Shown here piece by piece: positions 1 to 12,178 of a stretch of DNA of 64,000 bases. The stretch's first letter is position 1, and each line of letters begins with the position of its first letter. This DNA comes from Toxonevra muliebris (taxonomy: Eukaryota; Arthropoda; Insecta; Diptera; Pallopteridae): contig OY829329.1 in the NCBI GenBank assembly GCA_963691655.1, positions 24,169,883 through 24,233,882 on the forward strand, written 5' to 3'. The translations under genes were made by a program, and so were the position numbers. The notes beneath the pieces were generated by a model. The model saw only the letters and a program-made list of their open reading frames with translations. It was not told the DNA's origin and ran no database searches.

Positions 1-1193
1 TCGTCTTCATTCTTGATTCCTGCTGTTTGATACGAATTCATGGGATACGTTGGATATCCGTCATCGAGAGGTTCCTCTTTGATTTTAATGATATCCATAT
101 CACGGAAGTCTGGTTTTCGTTCTTTTGTGTCACGATCACGGTCCTTATCACGTCTGTCACGCTTTCTATCACGTCGTTCACGTGAAGAGTCACGCTCACG
201 TGATTTCGAACGTTGCTTCTTTTTCTTATCTCTCTCGCGTTCACGTTCACGATCGCGCTCACGATCCTTGTCACGACGATCACGTTTATCAAAGTCATCA
301 TAATCACGTTCTCGGCTACGTGGTCGCTTCCTACGCTCTCGTGATCTGCTGCGCGAACGACGAGGACGCTCGCGTTCACGTTCCCGTTCTCGTACACGTT
401 CGCGTGATCTAGAACGCCGACGTATAGAATCATTGCCACCACTTGCACTGCTACTAAAACGTCCACCACTACGTTCAATGCCGCCACCACGCGCAGTTTC
501 GCGATCTTCACGCTCACGCTCCAAACGATAGCGTTCACGCTCACGTTCATTGTCCTCACGTCCAGAGTGTTTTATGTTGACATCATTACCACCACGACGA
601 GTACCACCTAAGCCACCACCCAAGCGACGCGGCAACCATCCCTTCACAGTGCGAGCACGCTCAACGTCAACCAGCACACGCTTGCCATCGATCTTCTTAC
701 CATCGGCATGCTTGTATGCTGCGTGCATGTCACGCTCATGCTCATACTCAATGAATGCATAACCCTTTGGTTTACCTGTTTCTGGATCTGTAATCATTAC
801 AATTTTCTTTATTGGCCCATAGATTTCAAATTCACGTCGTAGTTTTGATTCTGAAGTGTCGTAGTTAACGCGTGCCACAAATAATGTACGAAAGGGATCT
901 TCTGTTGCATTTTTTATCTCTTGCGGATCCCACAAAGCAATTTCACGTTCCAGCTTGTAGGCAACCTGTTCGGCTTTTTCTCGTCGACGTCGTTCCAAAC
1001 GCTCTTGACGCGTCTCTACACGTTTTGTTGGCGGTGTATCTTTGGGATCTTCAAAGTCAGATAAAAAATTACCCACTCCAAGGTAACCGCGAGACTTTTT
1101 CTCATGTGGCAATTTGTCCACCGGTGCCATATACGGAATGGGATCGCGTGCAGCAAATAGCGCCAGCAAATTTGGCGGTAGATATTGTGTCAT
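1..1193 (-). CDS. snRNP-U1-70K: U1 small nuclear ribonucleoprotein 70 kDa protein (3' end beyond window)
   Basis: Subunit of the U1 snRNP; it binds stem-loop I of U1 snRNA and helps select 5' splice sites in the nucleus. Reading the minus strand from the ATG at 1193-1191 ([18 protein letters not shown]) the frame stays open to the window edge, about 397 residues in a single exon. Residues 1-100 match the family's N-terminal U1-70K region ([20 protein letters not shown]). An RRM spans about 102-180, with RNP2 LFVARV at 104-109 and RNP1 KGYAFIEY at 143-150, followed by the Gly-rich [10 protein letters not shown] segment and a long Arg-rich tail of RE/RD/RS dipeptides typical of the animal protein. 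The last visible residues (near [16 protein letters not shown]) resemble the end of the fly protein, so only a short C-terminus is missing. The overlapping plus-strand reading frames are shadows of the RS-type repeats. Identity is well supported; the gene symbol is by homology to Drosophila. Confidence 0.95.
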   Translation of the reverse strand, partial: MTQYLPPNLLALFAARDPIPYMAPVDKLPHEKKSRGYLGVGNFLSDFEDPKDTPPTKRVETRQERLERRRREKAEQVAYKLEREIALWDPQEIKNATEDPFRTLFVARVNYDTSESKLRREFEIYGPIKKIVMITDPETGKPKGYAFIEYEHERDMHAAYKHADGKKIDGKRVLVDVERARTVKGWLPRRLGGGLGGTRRGGNDVNIKHSGREDNERERERYRLEREREDRETARGGGIERSGGRFSSSASGGNDSIRRRSRSRERVRERERERERPRRSRSRSRERRKRPRSRERDYDDFDKRDRRDKDRERDRERERERDKKKKQRSKSRERDSSRERRDRKRDRRDKDRDRDTKERKPDFRDMDIIKIKEEPLDDGYPTYPMNSYQTAGIKNED

Positions 1194-1956
1194 TTTGTTA
1201 CCTTATTTTTGAATGCTTCTCCTTCACTGAATTTTGTTTTCGTCTTCGAAACACCCAGCCAGCTATACAAACCTTAAATTATAATTGAGGTTAGTTTTCA
1301 CAGTCGTTTTCATTACCGATTTTCTGTAAGCAAACCTTATATTTCTTAGAAATCTTAAGCAAATAAAATACAATTGTACATTGTACTATACAATTAAACT
1401 ATAAATAACTTTATGGAACTATTTTTTGTAGGTTTTTTTTTAGTTTTTAATATTCAGCGAAAAAATTACTCGACTTTGCACGAATAAATGGCGTACTAAT
1501 ATGTGATTGAAAGCGAAATGCTTGATGCTACTATGTGTGTTCAGTGGTAATAAGAAAATTTCTAGTGAGTGTCTACGAGACGACAATCCCGACGCACATC
1601 ACTTTGAAACAAAAATTCAAAACGTAATATCAAGCAAGTTGCAGCTTTTATTACAAATGAAATTATAAAAATGGAAGAAAAAATAAAGAATTAGGATAAA
1701 AGATTGGATAATTTAAAGACGAAACAGAATGTGAAGCGTAAACTGTACAGCTGAAGCAGAGAATATAGCATAGCAAACGACGAAGCGAGACAAAGAAAAA
1801 TGTGAACAGAATGTGCATCTTTGAAGCTCATGTTTATTGTAATTGGAAGCACACACAATAATATTTTTCTCCACATTTTTGCAATCAGTGTTTTAAATTG
1901 CAAACCAATTAATTTCTGTAAATAAAACAGTGCATAAAGCAAAAAATAGTAATATA
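1194..1956. other. Intergenic/5' flank of U1-70K
   Basis: AT-rich, no recognisable coding sequence. The bases directly right of 1193 are the 5' flank/5' UTR of U1-70K. I see no clear core-promoter motif. Confidence 0.5.
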
Positions 1957-2254
1957 CTCTGATAGTCAAGCTGCTATCAGAGCGCTAGACTCAATTGAGA
2001 CCACCTCAAAATTAGTATGGGAATGCCAAGATCCCAGCAGAGCGGCTCTCTGTCTTAAGTTAAATAAAAGCCAACTAAGGCTAATAATGGGCTTCCTTTC
2101 AGGGCATTGCAAACTGGGGGAGCATATGAAAAACGTAGGTTTAAGTCAGGACAGCACTTGTAGATTCAGCAAAGAAGATAAGGAAACATCCGAACACATC
2201 CTGATGCACTGCGAGGCGCTCACTGAGATTCCTCAGCAAGATTGGCTTGTCTGA
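1957..2254 (+). mobile_element. Non-LTR retrotransposon fragment (RNase H C-terminus plus zinc-finger-like tail)
   Basis: An open frame of about 97 codons on the plus strand, from the DSQAAIRAL motif at 1961 to TGA at 2252-2254. DSQAAI-type sequence is the distal RNase H motif of R1/LOA/Jockey/I-type non-LTR elements. It is followed by the LSGHCKLGEHMKNVGLSQDSTCRFS...ETSEHILMHCEAL tail that in these elements forms a Cys/His knuckle. The second Cys of the usual CRFC motif reads Ser here, and no upstream reverse transcriptase is recognisable, so this is a 5'-truncated relic. Exact clade is not resolved. Confidence 0.8.
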
Positions 2255-3569
2255 CAGCCTGTGAACAGGTTACTATCGGGGGTACAATAGATCACACCCT
2301 TTCTAATCTATCTATCCTCTTTTTTATTTTGACAATCAGCTTTGAAAATTTTTTACTTAGTGCTTCAGCGGCAGTGGCAACGACAGCTTCACATTGTAAT
2401 CAAGCCCATATAAAGTACGTATATTTGACAGATTGAAGCGCTTCAGTTATTTCAGACTTCAGCTTTACATACGGTTCCCACTTTAAATTAAATTTCGGCG
2501 AAGCATAGATGTTGCACAGGCATGTCGAATCGTTTAAGCGCAATCGTCCACATGGCAAATTTCTAATTCTCTTTTGCGCCTATTTACGCTAGTGATAATA
2601 GAAAGGAATGCGGCAGGAATATGACAACTATCAACACTTATATTTCATTCATAGTTGCTGTTGAGAAAATTAAAAATTTCCGTCAGCAGATAAAATCAAG
2701 GAACAAAACGTTCAATTGGCTGAATACCCAAACCAAGCAGTTATTCAAATCCCGCAAAGAGCAAGGAAAATAATCATAAAAGTTTTTGCAACTGCTTTAA
2801 TTTTTTACAGAAGAAAGTAATGTGTCTTCGCAAACAGGACATAAATAAAAATATTAAAAAAATTAAGTTCTTTAGGCGGTGTACATATTTGCAAAACAAA
2901 CTGTCAACTTTGAGTGATTCCAGTCAAAACTAATAGTATGTATAACTGATAGTTGAAACTAATGGTTACCAAAAATTAATGCAGTTTGACAGCTAGCTGC
3001 CATATTCTTTTGATTTAAAAATGCGCACAAAATTTTCGTCAGTCAAAACTATAATTTGAGTAATGAGGTGAAACTATCAGATCACGGTTGCACTTTTCTT
3101 AAAATCAAGTTGCATATGTAAAGAGAACAAAATATGTGACGACAAATACTTCTTGAAACAATTCAAAAGACTCTCTTGCTTTGATATGAAGAGGTTCACT
3201 TTCGAGCGAAAAAGTTCTTGCTGAAGTATGGAGTTCTAGTTTTAATTTTAAAGAAATATGTTCAGTGCGTGTTTCTTATTCACTTCAAGCACAACTACAA
3301 CTGCCACAAATTTGGCAGCACTATGCAAGATGCAAACATTCGTCAAGTTCTTCATTTTCAAAATAATTCCAACGTTTCTCCAGCTGCTTGCCTACTTTTT
3401 ATTCTGAATTTAATTATAATCAAAATTAATATAAAAGATTTATTTCTATTAACCACAACTAACAATTTTTTGTTATCAAAGAGTAAGCATCATCTCTACA
3501 TTATCTTCTTTTTGCGTGTGAGAATATATTAAACTCATTCGCTGGTGAATTGCAAACTAATAAAAAAAA
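2255..3569. other. Intergenic region, no gene seen
   Basis: AT-rich sequence between the retroelement relic and the next gene. Around 2920-3080 short motifs (GTCAAAACTA, AACTATCAG and their inverses) recur, suggesting an old small repeat, but I could not define ends. Reading frames here are short and unlike any protein I know. Confidence 0.4.
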
Positions 3570-6500
3570 ATGTCAGGATTGGAAAAATTTCAAGCGAATG
3601 AAAAGTGGCGCTCGCAGTTTAAACAGTTTCTGCTCATGGATCGGTAATTAGTATAGCATGCAGCAATCATTTTTTAATTAAATAGTTTGTAAATTAAAAT
3701 ATGTATCTAAAACAAAATATTAATGTTTAATAACTATTAGTCCTTATGATTTGAAACTCCGCGATTTTAATTGTACATAATTTATTAATTTGGCAGCATA
3801 TTCCATTGAAATTTTTCCAATTTATTATAAAACTTGTTTAACTTTAGTATATTGTAAAAAAAAAGTAAAATTCATGAAATCATAAAACAGTAAATAGAAA
3901 TTAGTAATGAGTAAAGAATCAGTCGAATGTGTATGAGGTAATGTGTGTTGCCTTTATTTTATCGGCGTTGACCTCAGTTCCTGATTAACTCCATACAGAG
4001 CAAAACATGACCCTTGTTATAGTGTGGTAGATACTTTTCCATTTCTTAAGTTATAGCGTCTAGTACTAGCCATTTCATTACTTTTTGTAGTTATAGCATA
4101 TTTAAACAATTTATTGTGTCAAGATTTACACTATAAACTCTTGAAATGTTATTTAATTATATAAAATTTGCACTTTTCTTCTTTCTATCATCACTATAAC
4201 TTTGATTGATTAATTTTGTGTGTCATATGCGCTTTCAATTAAAACAATCGTATTTTGTGTATATTTTATATTTTTTGAAATAGCAAACCGATACCTCAGC
4301 CCACTGCGCCCATAATTAAAACGCAGCATTTTAGTTTAGATATTGAAGAAGATTTAAAAGCGATTATCGAAAATAAAATAACACAAAAAGGTGTTACTGA
4401 GAGACAAGCGCTCGAATCAAACATTAAACCTACAAATAATAAAGAAACTAACAAAAAAGGCAGCATAATGATTCATCAAGAAGATAAAGAAAACCAATCG
4501 GCCCAATTAAATAAGCCTCAAACATTGCCACTAACTAACAAGAAATTCCAGCTTAAAGTAGTGGATGAAACTTTAAGCTGTTGCGATGAAACCACATATA
4601 TGGAAGAGCAGGAAGATGTCACACAATGGCAACAACCCCCTATCTCGGATGAAAGTTTCGAAGCTATGGAAAAAATGTGCGATAAAACTGTTTCAGATCC
4701 GAATAGTACATTATACCAGTATATGCATAGCGATAATAAAAAGCAAATCGTGGAAAAGGCTAAGCAACGTAGTTTGGATAAGAGAGGTAAGTTAATATAT
4801 GAATAGAAGTAATTTTCCCAATCTAATGAATTTAATAAAGTAACTTAGATTTTCCAATAAATAAAATTTTTTTTTAATAAAATTTTTAAATAAAATTCCT
4901 AAAACTAAATTGTTTTGAAAGATGTTTTAACAACCTCAGCTCAATAACTGAGATTCTTTTTGATGCAAAAGTCTTAGATATCGGCCAAATGCTATTGTGA
5001 TTTTAGAGCTCGAAGCCATCTCTGCAATACTTTATATGAACAAGTAAAATGTAGGTTGAGTGGTGTTAAATCGGGAACAATTCTTATTTGACTATACAAA
5101 AAAAAATAACGTTTCAATAATTCAATGATACTATCCCTATTGATCAAAAATATTGATTAATATATATTTTTTAAGTTATAAAAAATTGAATACAGATCGT
5201 TAATTTAATTCACGTCTTAGACTCATATTTATATATATTTGCTTAAAACCTTCAGTAAAATGAAACAGAAGGTTTATATGAACGTTCCATGGTTTTGAAG
5301 TTTGCTTGCAAAAGAATCGAAAACTGAAACCACAGTAAAACTTTTTCTACCACTGTTCTAGCACTTCAATTGTGGTGAAAACAACGTCTCATGAAAACCT
5401 GTGGAGCATCATTTGCCAATAGTCAGAGTACTTCAAACCTTCCCGATTTACTCCCATTTTCTCTATGTATAATTTAAGAAACTTCTAAATTATACTCTGT
5501 AGTAAGAAATATTGGGACAAGAAATCGATCGAAACTCAAAATCTTTTTTAAAGTACATACATTAAAATGGTAAGTAGACGGAAATGAAAATCTCATACAT
5601 TTTGATTGTTGGTCATAGGTTACGTTGGAGTGGTTGTCGAGCGACACACTTAAGCCTGAACGGCCCATTGCGATACCACATAGTTGGACCTACACTTTAA
5701 TATCGATTCCGAACGACGGTGTGGGAATTTTTTATCGGCTTGGGAATCGAACCCGAACCTTACGGATGAAAGTCTAGTGCACTACCCACGAGATTATCGT
5801 TGGTCATGCATCAAACAAATATTTAAAGAGACGAAAATATTACAAAAAATACTTTCCTTAGGAAAAGTTTGTAACATCGGAAATGCCGAACATATTTCTA
5901 TCCATTATCAACAACCTACATCGTGATCGAAGATTTATTATTAAAGTTCCGTCAAGAGAATTCTGGCTTCAAAGATCTGGTGCGTTTGCACTGACGCCTT
6001 TAAAACCGAATTTAACGTAACTGCAGCATTCTTTGTGCCTAGCGTTAATACTAAAAAATCCTTTAAACTTCCAGTTAGTGGTTTTCAAGCAATGTAAAGT
6101 GAAGGACAAAAGTCTAAATGCACCGCAGGATTTATAGATTGTGGAGAGTTTGTGATAACACAATGAACCTGACTGTCTATGTGAAGCATTTGCCGACACT
6201 GTTTTTAAAAAATCCACACAGCTTAAGGATGTAGACTGGTGTTCCGGCCTAATTTTCAAGGTTTTTTCGGGAATTTTTTATTGTAACAAAATAAAATACA
6301 ATCATTTCAATTTTTTATATGCTATTATTGACATCATTAACTGTACCAAAAAAATTTTTGGAGTTTATTTTACGATATTTTATTAGTGTTTTTTACGCCC
6401 AAAGTGGACACGTAAAAAAAAGGTGCGTCGCTGGCCCGAGTGATTGCGGCACTTGAAGTCATATGAAACAATATAAAATAGAATATCGTTCTGTAGACTT

Positions 6501-9500
6501 GCCATTCTGGCAGGTAGTAGATTTAAACATTTTTATTAAAAAATAACAAAATGGCAGTCTTCTAAAAAAAGAAAATTTCAAAAATCACGCATTTTTTTTG
6601 GTGAAAATTGGGATAAAAAATAAGAAATAATGATTAGAAATAAACAATTCTACTACCTGCGAAAGCCATTGGTGTGTGGAATAACCTGTTACAATTTCAG
6701 CCTAATCGGTTTTATAAAAAACGTTGTTTCGAGAAAAACGCTTTTAAAGTTTTACCAACACACAGTTTCCCCAACAGGCGCTCTCGTCTATGCGCTATAA
6801 CTTCGTTAATATTTTAGTATGAAATTTTTACAGTATACTTTAAATATATTGTATTTTCGAAATACATAATAAAAAAGAAAACGAGTTTTTGAAATTCGAA
6901 CACCAGACTACATCCTTAAATGTCTGAATTTGGTAACTCTTTTACTTGATGAGCTTGCCAAAGAACACAGATATATACAAATACAATGAGTTCGAAGTTA
7001 TTTTTTTCTCTGCAACACTAAGGAAATTTTTTATTTTCTTTCTTTTTTTTTGCCAAGATTTTTTAAATTTTCTGTTCTTTTATACATGTAATTCAAATTC
7101 CGCTTATTGTCTAATTCTTTAATATAAAATTTTTTTCACCTTAGTACGTGCGTATGATGAAGAGGCCAATGCATTGGAACGTCTCCTAAATGAGTTGCGT
7201 GTCGAAGAACAAACCCAATTGGAAAATGAAAGCCCATTAAAGGGCGTCGATGTAACGCTGCTCGATGATATTGAAGCACCCTCACGTTTATGGGAAAATA
7301 CAATAACAAATGAGACAACGCTACAAACATCACCAGTTAAAATGGTGGGATTATTGCGTCCCTCAACCATACTAGAAGAGTGCAATGAAGAATCAACGAG
7401 GTCGTCGACAAGTGGCTGCACAGCAGATATTTCTTCGTTAATCAGTTTTATGACTGCATCAAAACATGACGATGAAGATGAAGTAATCGAAAATGATGGT
7501 GATGAGGTTGCTTCAAGTTGTTATGACACTGCACATGATTCCACAGCAGCAAGCAGCAATGTCGCTACTGATAATAAGGCAGGTAGTGGCGTTATACAAA
7601 GCGAAGAACTTATGTATTTTGATGATGATGAAGCAGATGATGCTGTTGAAGTAACATGTAATCTTATTGATTTAGAAGCTACCTTTGGTCCGAACCGTTT
7701 ATCTCCAACGTTGACAATTGAATTGGAGGAAGAGAGCAATCAAGAAGCTGGTGCTGCAGTTCCTATAAAAGTAACTCCACCGAAAGCACCAATTGCAATC
7801 ATATCTGAATGTGATTCAGAGTCCGAATTATCAGATTCAATCATAGAAATTGAATCCGACGATGAAGATGGCGATGATGAAATGGAGAAGTGCGGCAATA
7901 ATAAATCAACACAAACTCCTGTAAAACTGGAAAAGGTTTCCATAGCTACAGATGCTACATTTGATGCTGCCACTTCTACTGCTAGCTCATCATTTGCCGC
8001 GCAAGATAATACCGCAAATATTACAGAATCTTTGCTTACTATGAATGACGATGAAGAGGATTCTTTACATTTCAATGATACTATGGAAGAAGTTGAATAT
8101 ATGATGAAGAAAGGCATGGAATATATGGCAGCAGCAGAAGCTAATAAAGCTACTGCGGCTTCTTCAGATGTAGCTGAAGCGTTACACTCTCCTGCTATAA
8201 ATGCATGTAGAGGCCTAAAGGAAAATAAATTGTTGCAATCACCAAAAGCGAACGAGCAACATTATCGTTCACCATCACCGATGTTGCATAAGCACAAACC
8301 ATTATTTTCACCATCAATTAAAGGTATTTACATTAAGACATTTATTTTCAACATAGCTTGAAGTTTATGTTATTGTTACAATTTTTTTTCAAAGGTTCTA
8401 CCTCCACCGGCACTAAACCCAAAATTATTGGGCCTTCAACTTTAGCTAAACCCAAGCCGGTAAATCGTTTTCATGTGGACATTAAACCTATACCAAAGTT
8501 GGATCTATTCAAGAAGCCACTGCCCGCACACACTGGCATACCAACAAGTGCTAGTATACGTCATCACAAAGAGCTGGCTCACAAACAATTCTCACATATT
8601 GTCAGTCCCATAGGTGCTTACATGAAGAAAACCGCCACCACGCCACTGATGGCTACCATGAAAGATACACCCAGTAATGATGCTCACAATGCCACAGTTT
8701 TTCGTGAACTTGAATTTGAATCACGTACATATCAGCCAAAATTTGAAACACACGCCGGCACCACAGTCACCGGTTGTAGTAATATAAAGTTGCCAGCAGT
8801 ACCATGTGGTTTGCCAAAGAAAGCATATATCTCATCAGAGTTTAAGCATGTAAGTTAATTTGATTTGATTGTATTATTGAAGAGGTTATTCTAATTGTAT
8901 CGCAACCTAGGACCTTTTCTCTGTCCATTCGTTCATCTAGTATATTTATCCCAGTTCCGTCTCCGTCAAGAATTAAAGTTTGCAACAAAGCCTATGGCTG
9001 GTAGTTTTACACTGTGTCTAGCTAGGCATTTCCTTCGTTCGTGGATCAGGCTAGGCAATGTTTTATTCTTCTTCCACGAAACGTCATGTTGACCAAAATC
9101 AGCTCGTGCAAGAAAAGAAAAGCTCAAAATCATCTAATGATAGCGAAACCACACCAAACAGTGCATTTTGCTGAATGCATTGGCAGCTCTTGTATTGTCT
9201 TTAGTTGCTCATTACATCAAATGTGAAAATGAGAAAACGGATCTTCTTCAAGTTTTCTTAATTCCCACTCACCGAAAATTCGACACTCTGACAGGATGCC
9301 CGGCTTCAATTCTTGAACGGATGGACTAATCGCGGCCAGCTAAGAGGTGATGTCGTTTAGAAATTCTTCTTATTTTCTATTTTTGAATTTTAACATTCCC
9401 GAGCATCGAACCTGGACACCAGTCTATTACACTAATCACTACGCCACAGGCTTTACCGTCATTAAAGATGATAGAACTCTTGCCGCAGTAAAGGGATTAG

Positions 9501-10051
9501 CCACTATAACTACAGACCTACCTCCGTGTGAGCATTCTCTGATGGTGCTGACTGATATAATGCCAAGTCATATTGTGATCTACCCTGCTCCAGAGGAGAC
9601 CATTTCTCATATCCATCACGATGCATTATCTACTCATTTTTAAGAAGAGTTTTTTCATGTTGACAGGTTTCTTTCACATCTCGTAATCCCAAGATTTTTT
9701 CTGTTAATCCATGCAGAGTAGTCTTGGTGGATCTGCCTGTTTTATAAGCATGCTGACTTATTTTAATATACTAATGTTAATAATCTTTTCCAGATTGTTG
9801 ATGAACGTACACCCATCACCATTCCCGGTGGCAAGAAAATACAAAAGTACTTAGAAACCGCAATGCTACCCGCGGTGGTACGACATGAAGGTAAGGCTAA
9901 AATGCCTGCAAATGCTGGTGTTACAGGTGGAGCATCTTCAACGAATACCGCTGCGACACATCCTAATAATGCCAGTCTGGCAGATTTGTCACTTATGTCC
10001 GGTGATGTCTCCATATATACAATAAGAGATGCACAGAAATTTCAACATTAG
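3570..10051 (+). CDS. Unrecognised five-exon gene, 822 aa, acidic Ser/Thr-rich protein
   Basis: Exons: 3570-3643, 4284-4786, 7145-8323, 8395-8849, 9794-10051; every junction has GT/AG and the phases (2,1,1,0) add up to 822 codons plus TAG. The start is the first ATG of exon 1 (MSGLEKFQANEKWRSQF); the frame then passes through KPIPQPTAPI in exon 2. Residues 1-60 and the stretch around the exon 2/3 junction (SLDKRVRAYDEEANALERLL) look folded or helical. The middle (exon 3) is strongly acidic with many Asp/Glu/Ser runs and looks disordered. The last two exons are basic and Pro-rich, with PIPKLDLFKKPLPAH, HIVSPIGAYMK, ITIPGGKKIQKYLE and a terminal DLSLMSGDVSIYTIRDAQKFQH, which look constrained. 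No catalytic motif, signal peptide or membrane span is visible. The composition would suit a cytoskeletal/cell-division or nuclear scaffold protein, but that is only a guess; I do not assign a family. Gene structure is well supported. Confidence 0.85.
5739..5798 (-). repeat. tRNA-Glu-derived SINE-like fragment
   Basis: On the minus strand this reads like the 3' two-thirds of a tRNA: GTAGTGCACTAG (A-box region), an anticodon arm with CTTTCATCC and then GGTTCGATTCC, a perfect B box (plus-strand 5743-5753). The CTTTCAxCC...AAGG pattern matches insect tRNA-Glu(TTC), but the acceptor stem does not pair, so it is not a functional tRNA gene. It lies in intron 2 of the unrecognised gene. Confidence 0.6.
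6227..6915. mobile_element. 689-bp TTAA-flanked non-autonomous DNA transposon, copy 1
   Basis: Both ends abut TTAA (6223-6226 and 6916-6919), the target duplication used by piggyBac-type transposases. Terminal inverted repeats start GGATGTAGACTGGTGTTC at the left and GGATGTAGTCTGGTGTTC (reverse complement) at the right: 17 of 18 match. No coding capacity. The termini lack the CCC start usual for piggyBac, so superfamily assignment is tentative. The right two-thirds recurs at 18985-19384. It sits in intron 2 of the unrecognised gene. Confidence 0.7.
9398..9451 (-). repeat. tRNA-like SINE fragment in intron 4
   Basis: Minus strand reads GCGTAGTGATTAG (A-box-like), then GGTTCGATGC (B-box-like, plus-strand 9403-9412) ending in CTCGGG. 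Spacing between the boxes fits a tRNA-derived RNA polymerase III promoter, but no acceptor stem forms. It lies between exons 4 and 5 of the unrecognised gene. The tRNA of origin is not clear. Confidence 0.45.
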
Positions 10052-10313
10052 GCGCTTCTTTAAGCAGTGTCTATTATTTTCTAATTATTATTAATAGTTT
10101 TCATTTTTGTTTATTTTTAATGAAGTCGCACTTTATCACTTTGGATTGATTCTTCTGCATTGTCCTTACGTTATTGATATAAATTTAAATTTATGTTTTA
10201 TATACCTCTGTATGTCTTTTACTTTTTTGTTTAATTTAATTTAATTATTAATTAAATACTTTTATTAAAATACATATTTATATTTTGCTTTGTGTTTTCT
10301 TTTTTTGGTATTA

Positions 10314-10319
10314 AATAAA
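10314..10319 (+). terminator. Candidate poly(A) signal AATAAA of the 822-aa gene
   Basis: AATAAA lies 263 bases after the stop codon at 10049-10051 in AT-rich 3' flank. Other near-consensus hexamers occur in the same region, so this is a candidate only. Confidence 0.4.
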
Positions 10320-11252
10320 TATAACTATGTTTTATATCATCACAACAACATTTAAAAATACATATATATTTTTTTACAAACTAGTAAATGCAAACAATTT
10401 TCATTTAAATGCTTTATAAGAAATTTATGGTTTTAAACAATGAAACAATTCTGTGTCAAAAAGGCAGTGCATTTGCTTTGTCAAGCGAGCTTTATAGCAG
10501 TGAATAGAAATATTTAAGAAACAATGATCAATTTTAGAATACTTTGCACACAGATCAAAGGTTATTCTTATACCTTGAGTTTTTACACTTCGAGAAGCAG
10601 AGTAAGATCAGAACGCAATCTACGAACCTCATTTACTTTGTAAAATGCTTATACGATCGGTCAATATGCAGAATTCTACATGAAAATTAGTTCAATAGAA
10701 TTTATGGTAGCACCAAACATCATTGCGCATTATTTTTGGTAGTAAAATTAGTTTTGCTGATCCACTGCAATTATATTATTTCTAAGACAAATGCTCAGTG
10801 CTTCACTCATCAAAGTGCTAAGGACTTCAAGGACTCATTTACCCTTAAGACAATCTGTTTTAATGGTTAGATCGGTTGTATAATTTGGGATTCTGCTTAC
10901 ACTTGCCATAACGATAGGGTTGAATAAATTTAAAAAAGATTTACTCGATTTGCCATATCAAAGCTTAATTAGAATTTCGATCCAACGTATTCAAGCCGCT
11001 GTGCTCTCTTGGCCTTAAAAATGTTGACAAATAGAGGACACTATTTTCTGGTACTTTTTGCAAGGGAGGTGCTGATGGGTCATATTGACTGTTCTCCCCT
11101 TCTTGCTTTTTTTTTTTAACTTATATGCACCAGAAAGGCATATTTCAGATGCATGTGTTGTTTTTTTTTTATTGTTTTGACATCTGTCAAGAATATTTAG
11201 TATGGCACATTTCAAATTCTATACAACAACATAGTTTTTTATCCCATTAAAA
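10320..11252. other. Intergenic region between convergent genes
   Basis: AT-rich sequence downstream of the 822-aa gene. No coding sequence or defined repeat was recognised before the mariner relic that starts near 11253. Confidence 0.4.
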
Positions 11253-12135
11253 ATGGAAAACTTTGTAGCAGAAAATCATGTTTTGTGGATTTCACTTGGT
11301 TTTTGTTTCATTGTAAAGTGAAGCTGGAACCACTTCTAATGCTTGTACGAGCTTATGGTGAACATGCTTTAGATGAAAGTTCATGCAGCAGATGGTTTTG
11401 ACAATTCAAAGACAATGATTTTGTTGTAAGGAATGAAGAACGTGGAAGACCACCAAAAAATGTGAAGACACCGAAATGCAAGTATTTTTGGATGAAGATG
11501 ATACATTAAGTCAAAAACAAATGGCAGAAATGTTAAATGTTACTCAACCATCAATTTCTGTACGTTTAAAAACAATGGGAAAGATGCAAAAGTGTAGAAA
11601 ATAAGTACTTTATGAATTGACTGAAAGGCAAGAAGAAAATCTAAAAATCATCTGTACATCGATTCGTGCCTGGTGGGACCAGAAAGGTGTTGTGTATCAT
11701 GAGCTCTTAAAACTTGCTGAAACTGAAAATACTGATAATGATCAATTTGAACCATGCACTGATTGAAAAACGATCAGAATGGGCAAGAAGATATTGTTAA
11801 AGATATTTTGCTTCATGACAATACACCAGAACAAAGAGTAAAGCCAGTTCAAAAAGTAATAAAATCACTTGGCTGGTATTTGTTACTTCACTCGCTTTTT
11901 TCACCAAACTTAGCTCCTTCCGATTGACTTTTATTTTCAGCAATGGTACACGCATTTAGCAGCACTTCAAAATATCTGATGAACTGGAAAATTAGGTCCT
12001 TGAATAGCTTTCATCAAAAGATGAACAATTTTTTTTTTCGCGTGGTATTCACAAATTGCAGGAAAGGTGGTAAAACTGCGTAGAAAGCGGTGGGATATAC
12101 TTTGAATGAAATATGTTCCATTCTTTTTAAATAAA
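11253..12135 (+). mobile_element. Decayed mariner transposon (transposase pseudogene)
   Basis: A mariner transposase can be followed across frames: a MENF start at 11253, then YGEHALDESSCSRWF, a helix-turn-helix region (EDTEMQVFLDEDDTLSQKQM, NVTQPSISVRLKTMGKMQK), WWDQKGVVYHELLK, LHDN (second catalytic Asp) and PNLAPSD (third Asp of mariner DD34D). Several frameshifts and stops interrupt it, and the segment holding the first catalytic Asp is not recognisable, so it is inactive. Ends are approximate; I could not identify terminal repeats with confidence. Confidence 0.85.
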
Positions 12136-12178
12136 CGTGTTATTTCGTATCACAAAGGGGGTATTTTTGTATATGAAT

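Noticed and set aside
38..559. Long reading frames in other frames across the first 560 bases
   Set aside because: They are shadows of the Arg/Glu/Ser/Asp dipeptide repeats of U1-70K on the minus strand and have low-complexity translations.
5739..5798. Functional tRNA gene
   Set aside because: B box and anticodon-arm phrase are present but no acceptor or complete D stem can be formed.
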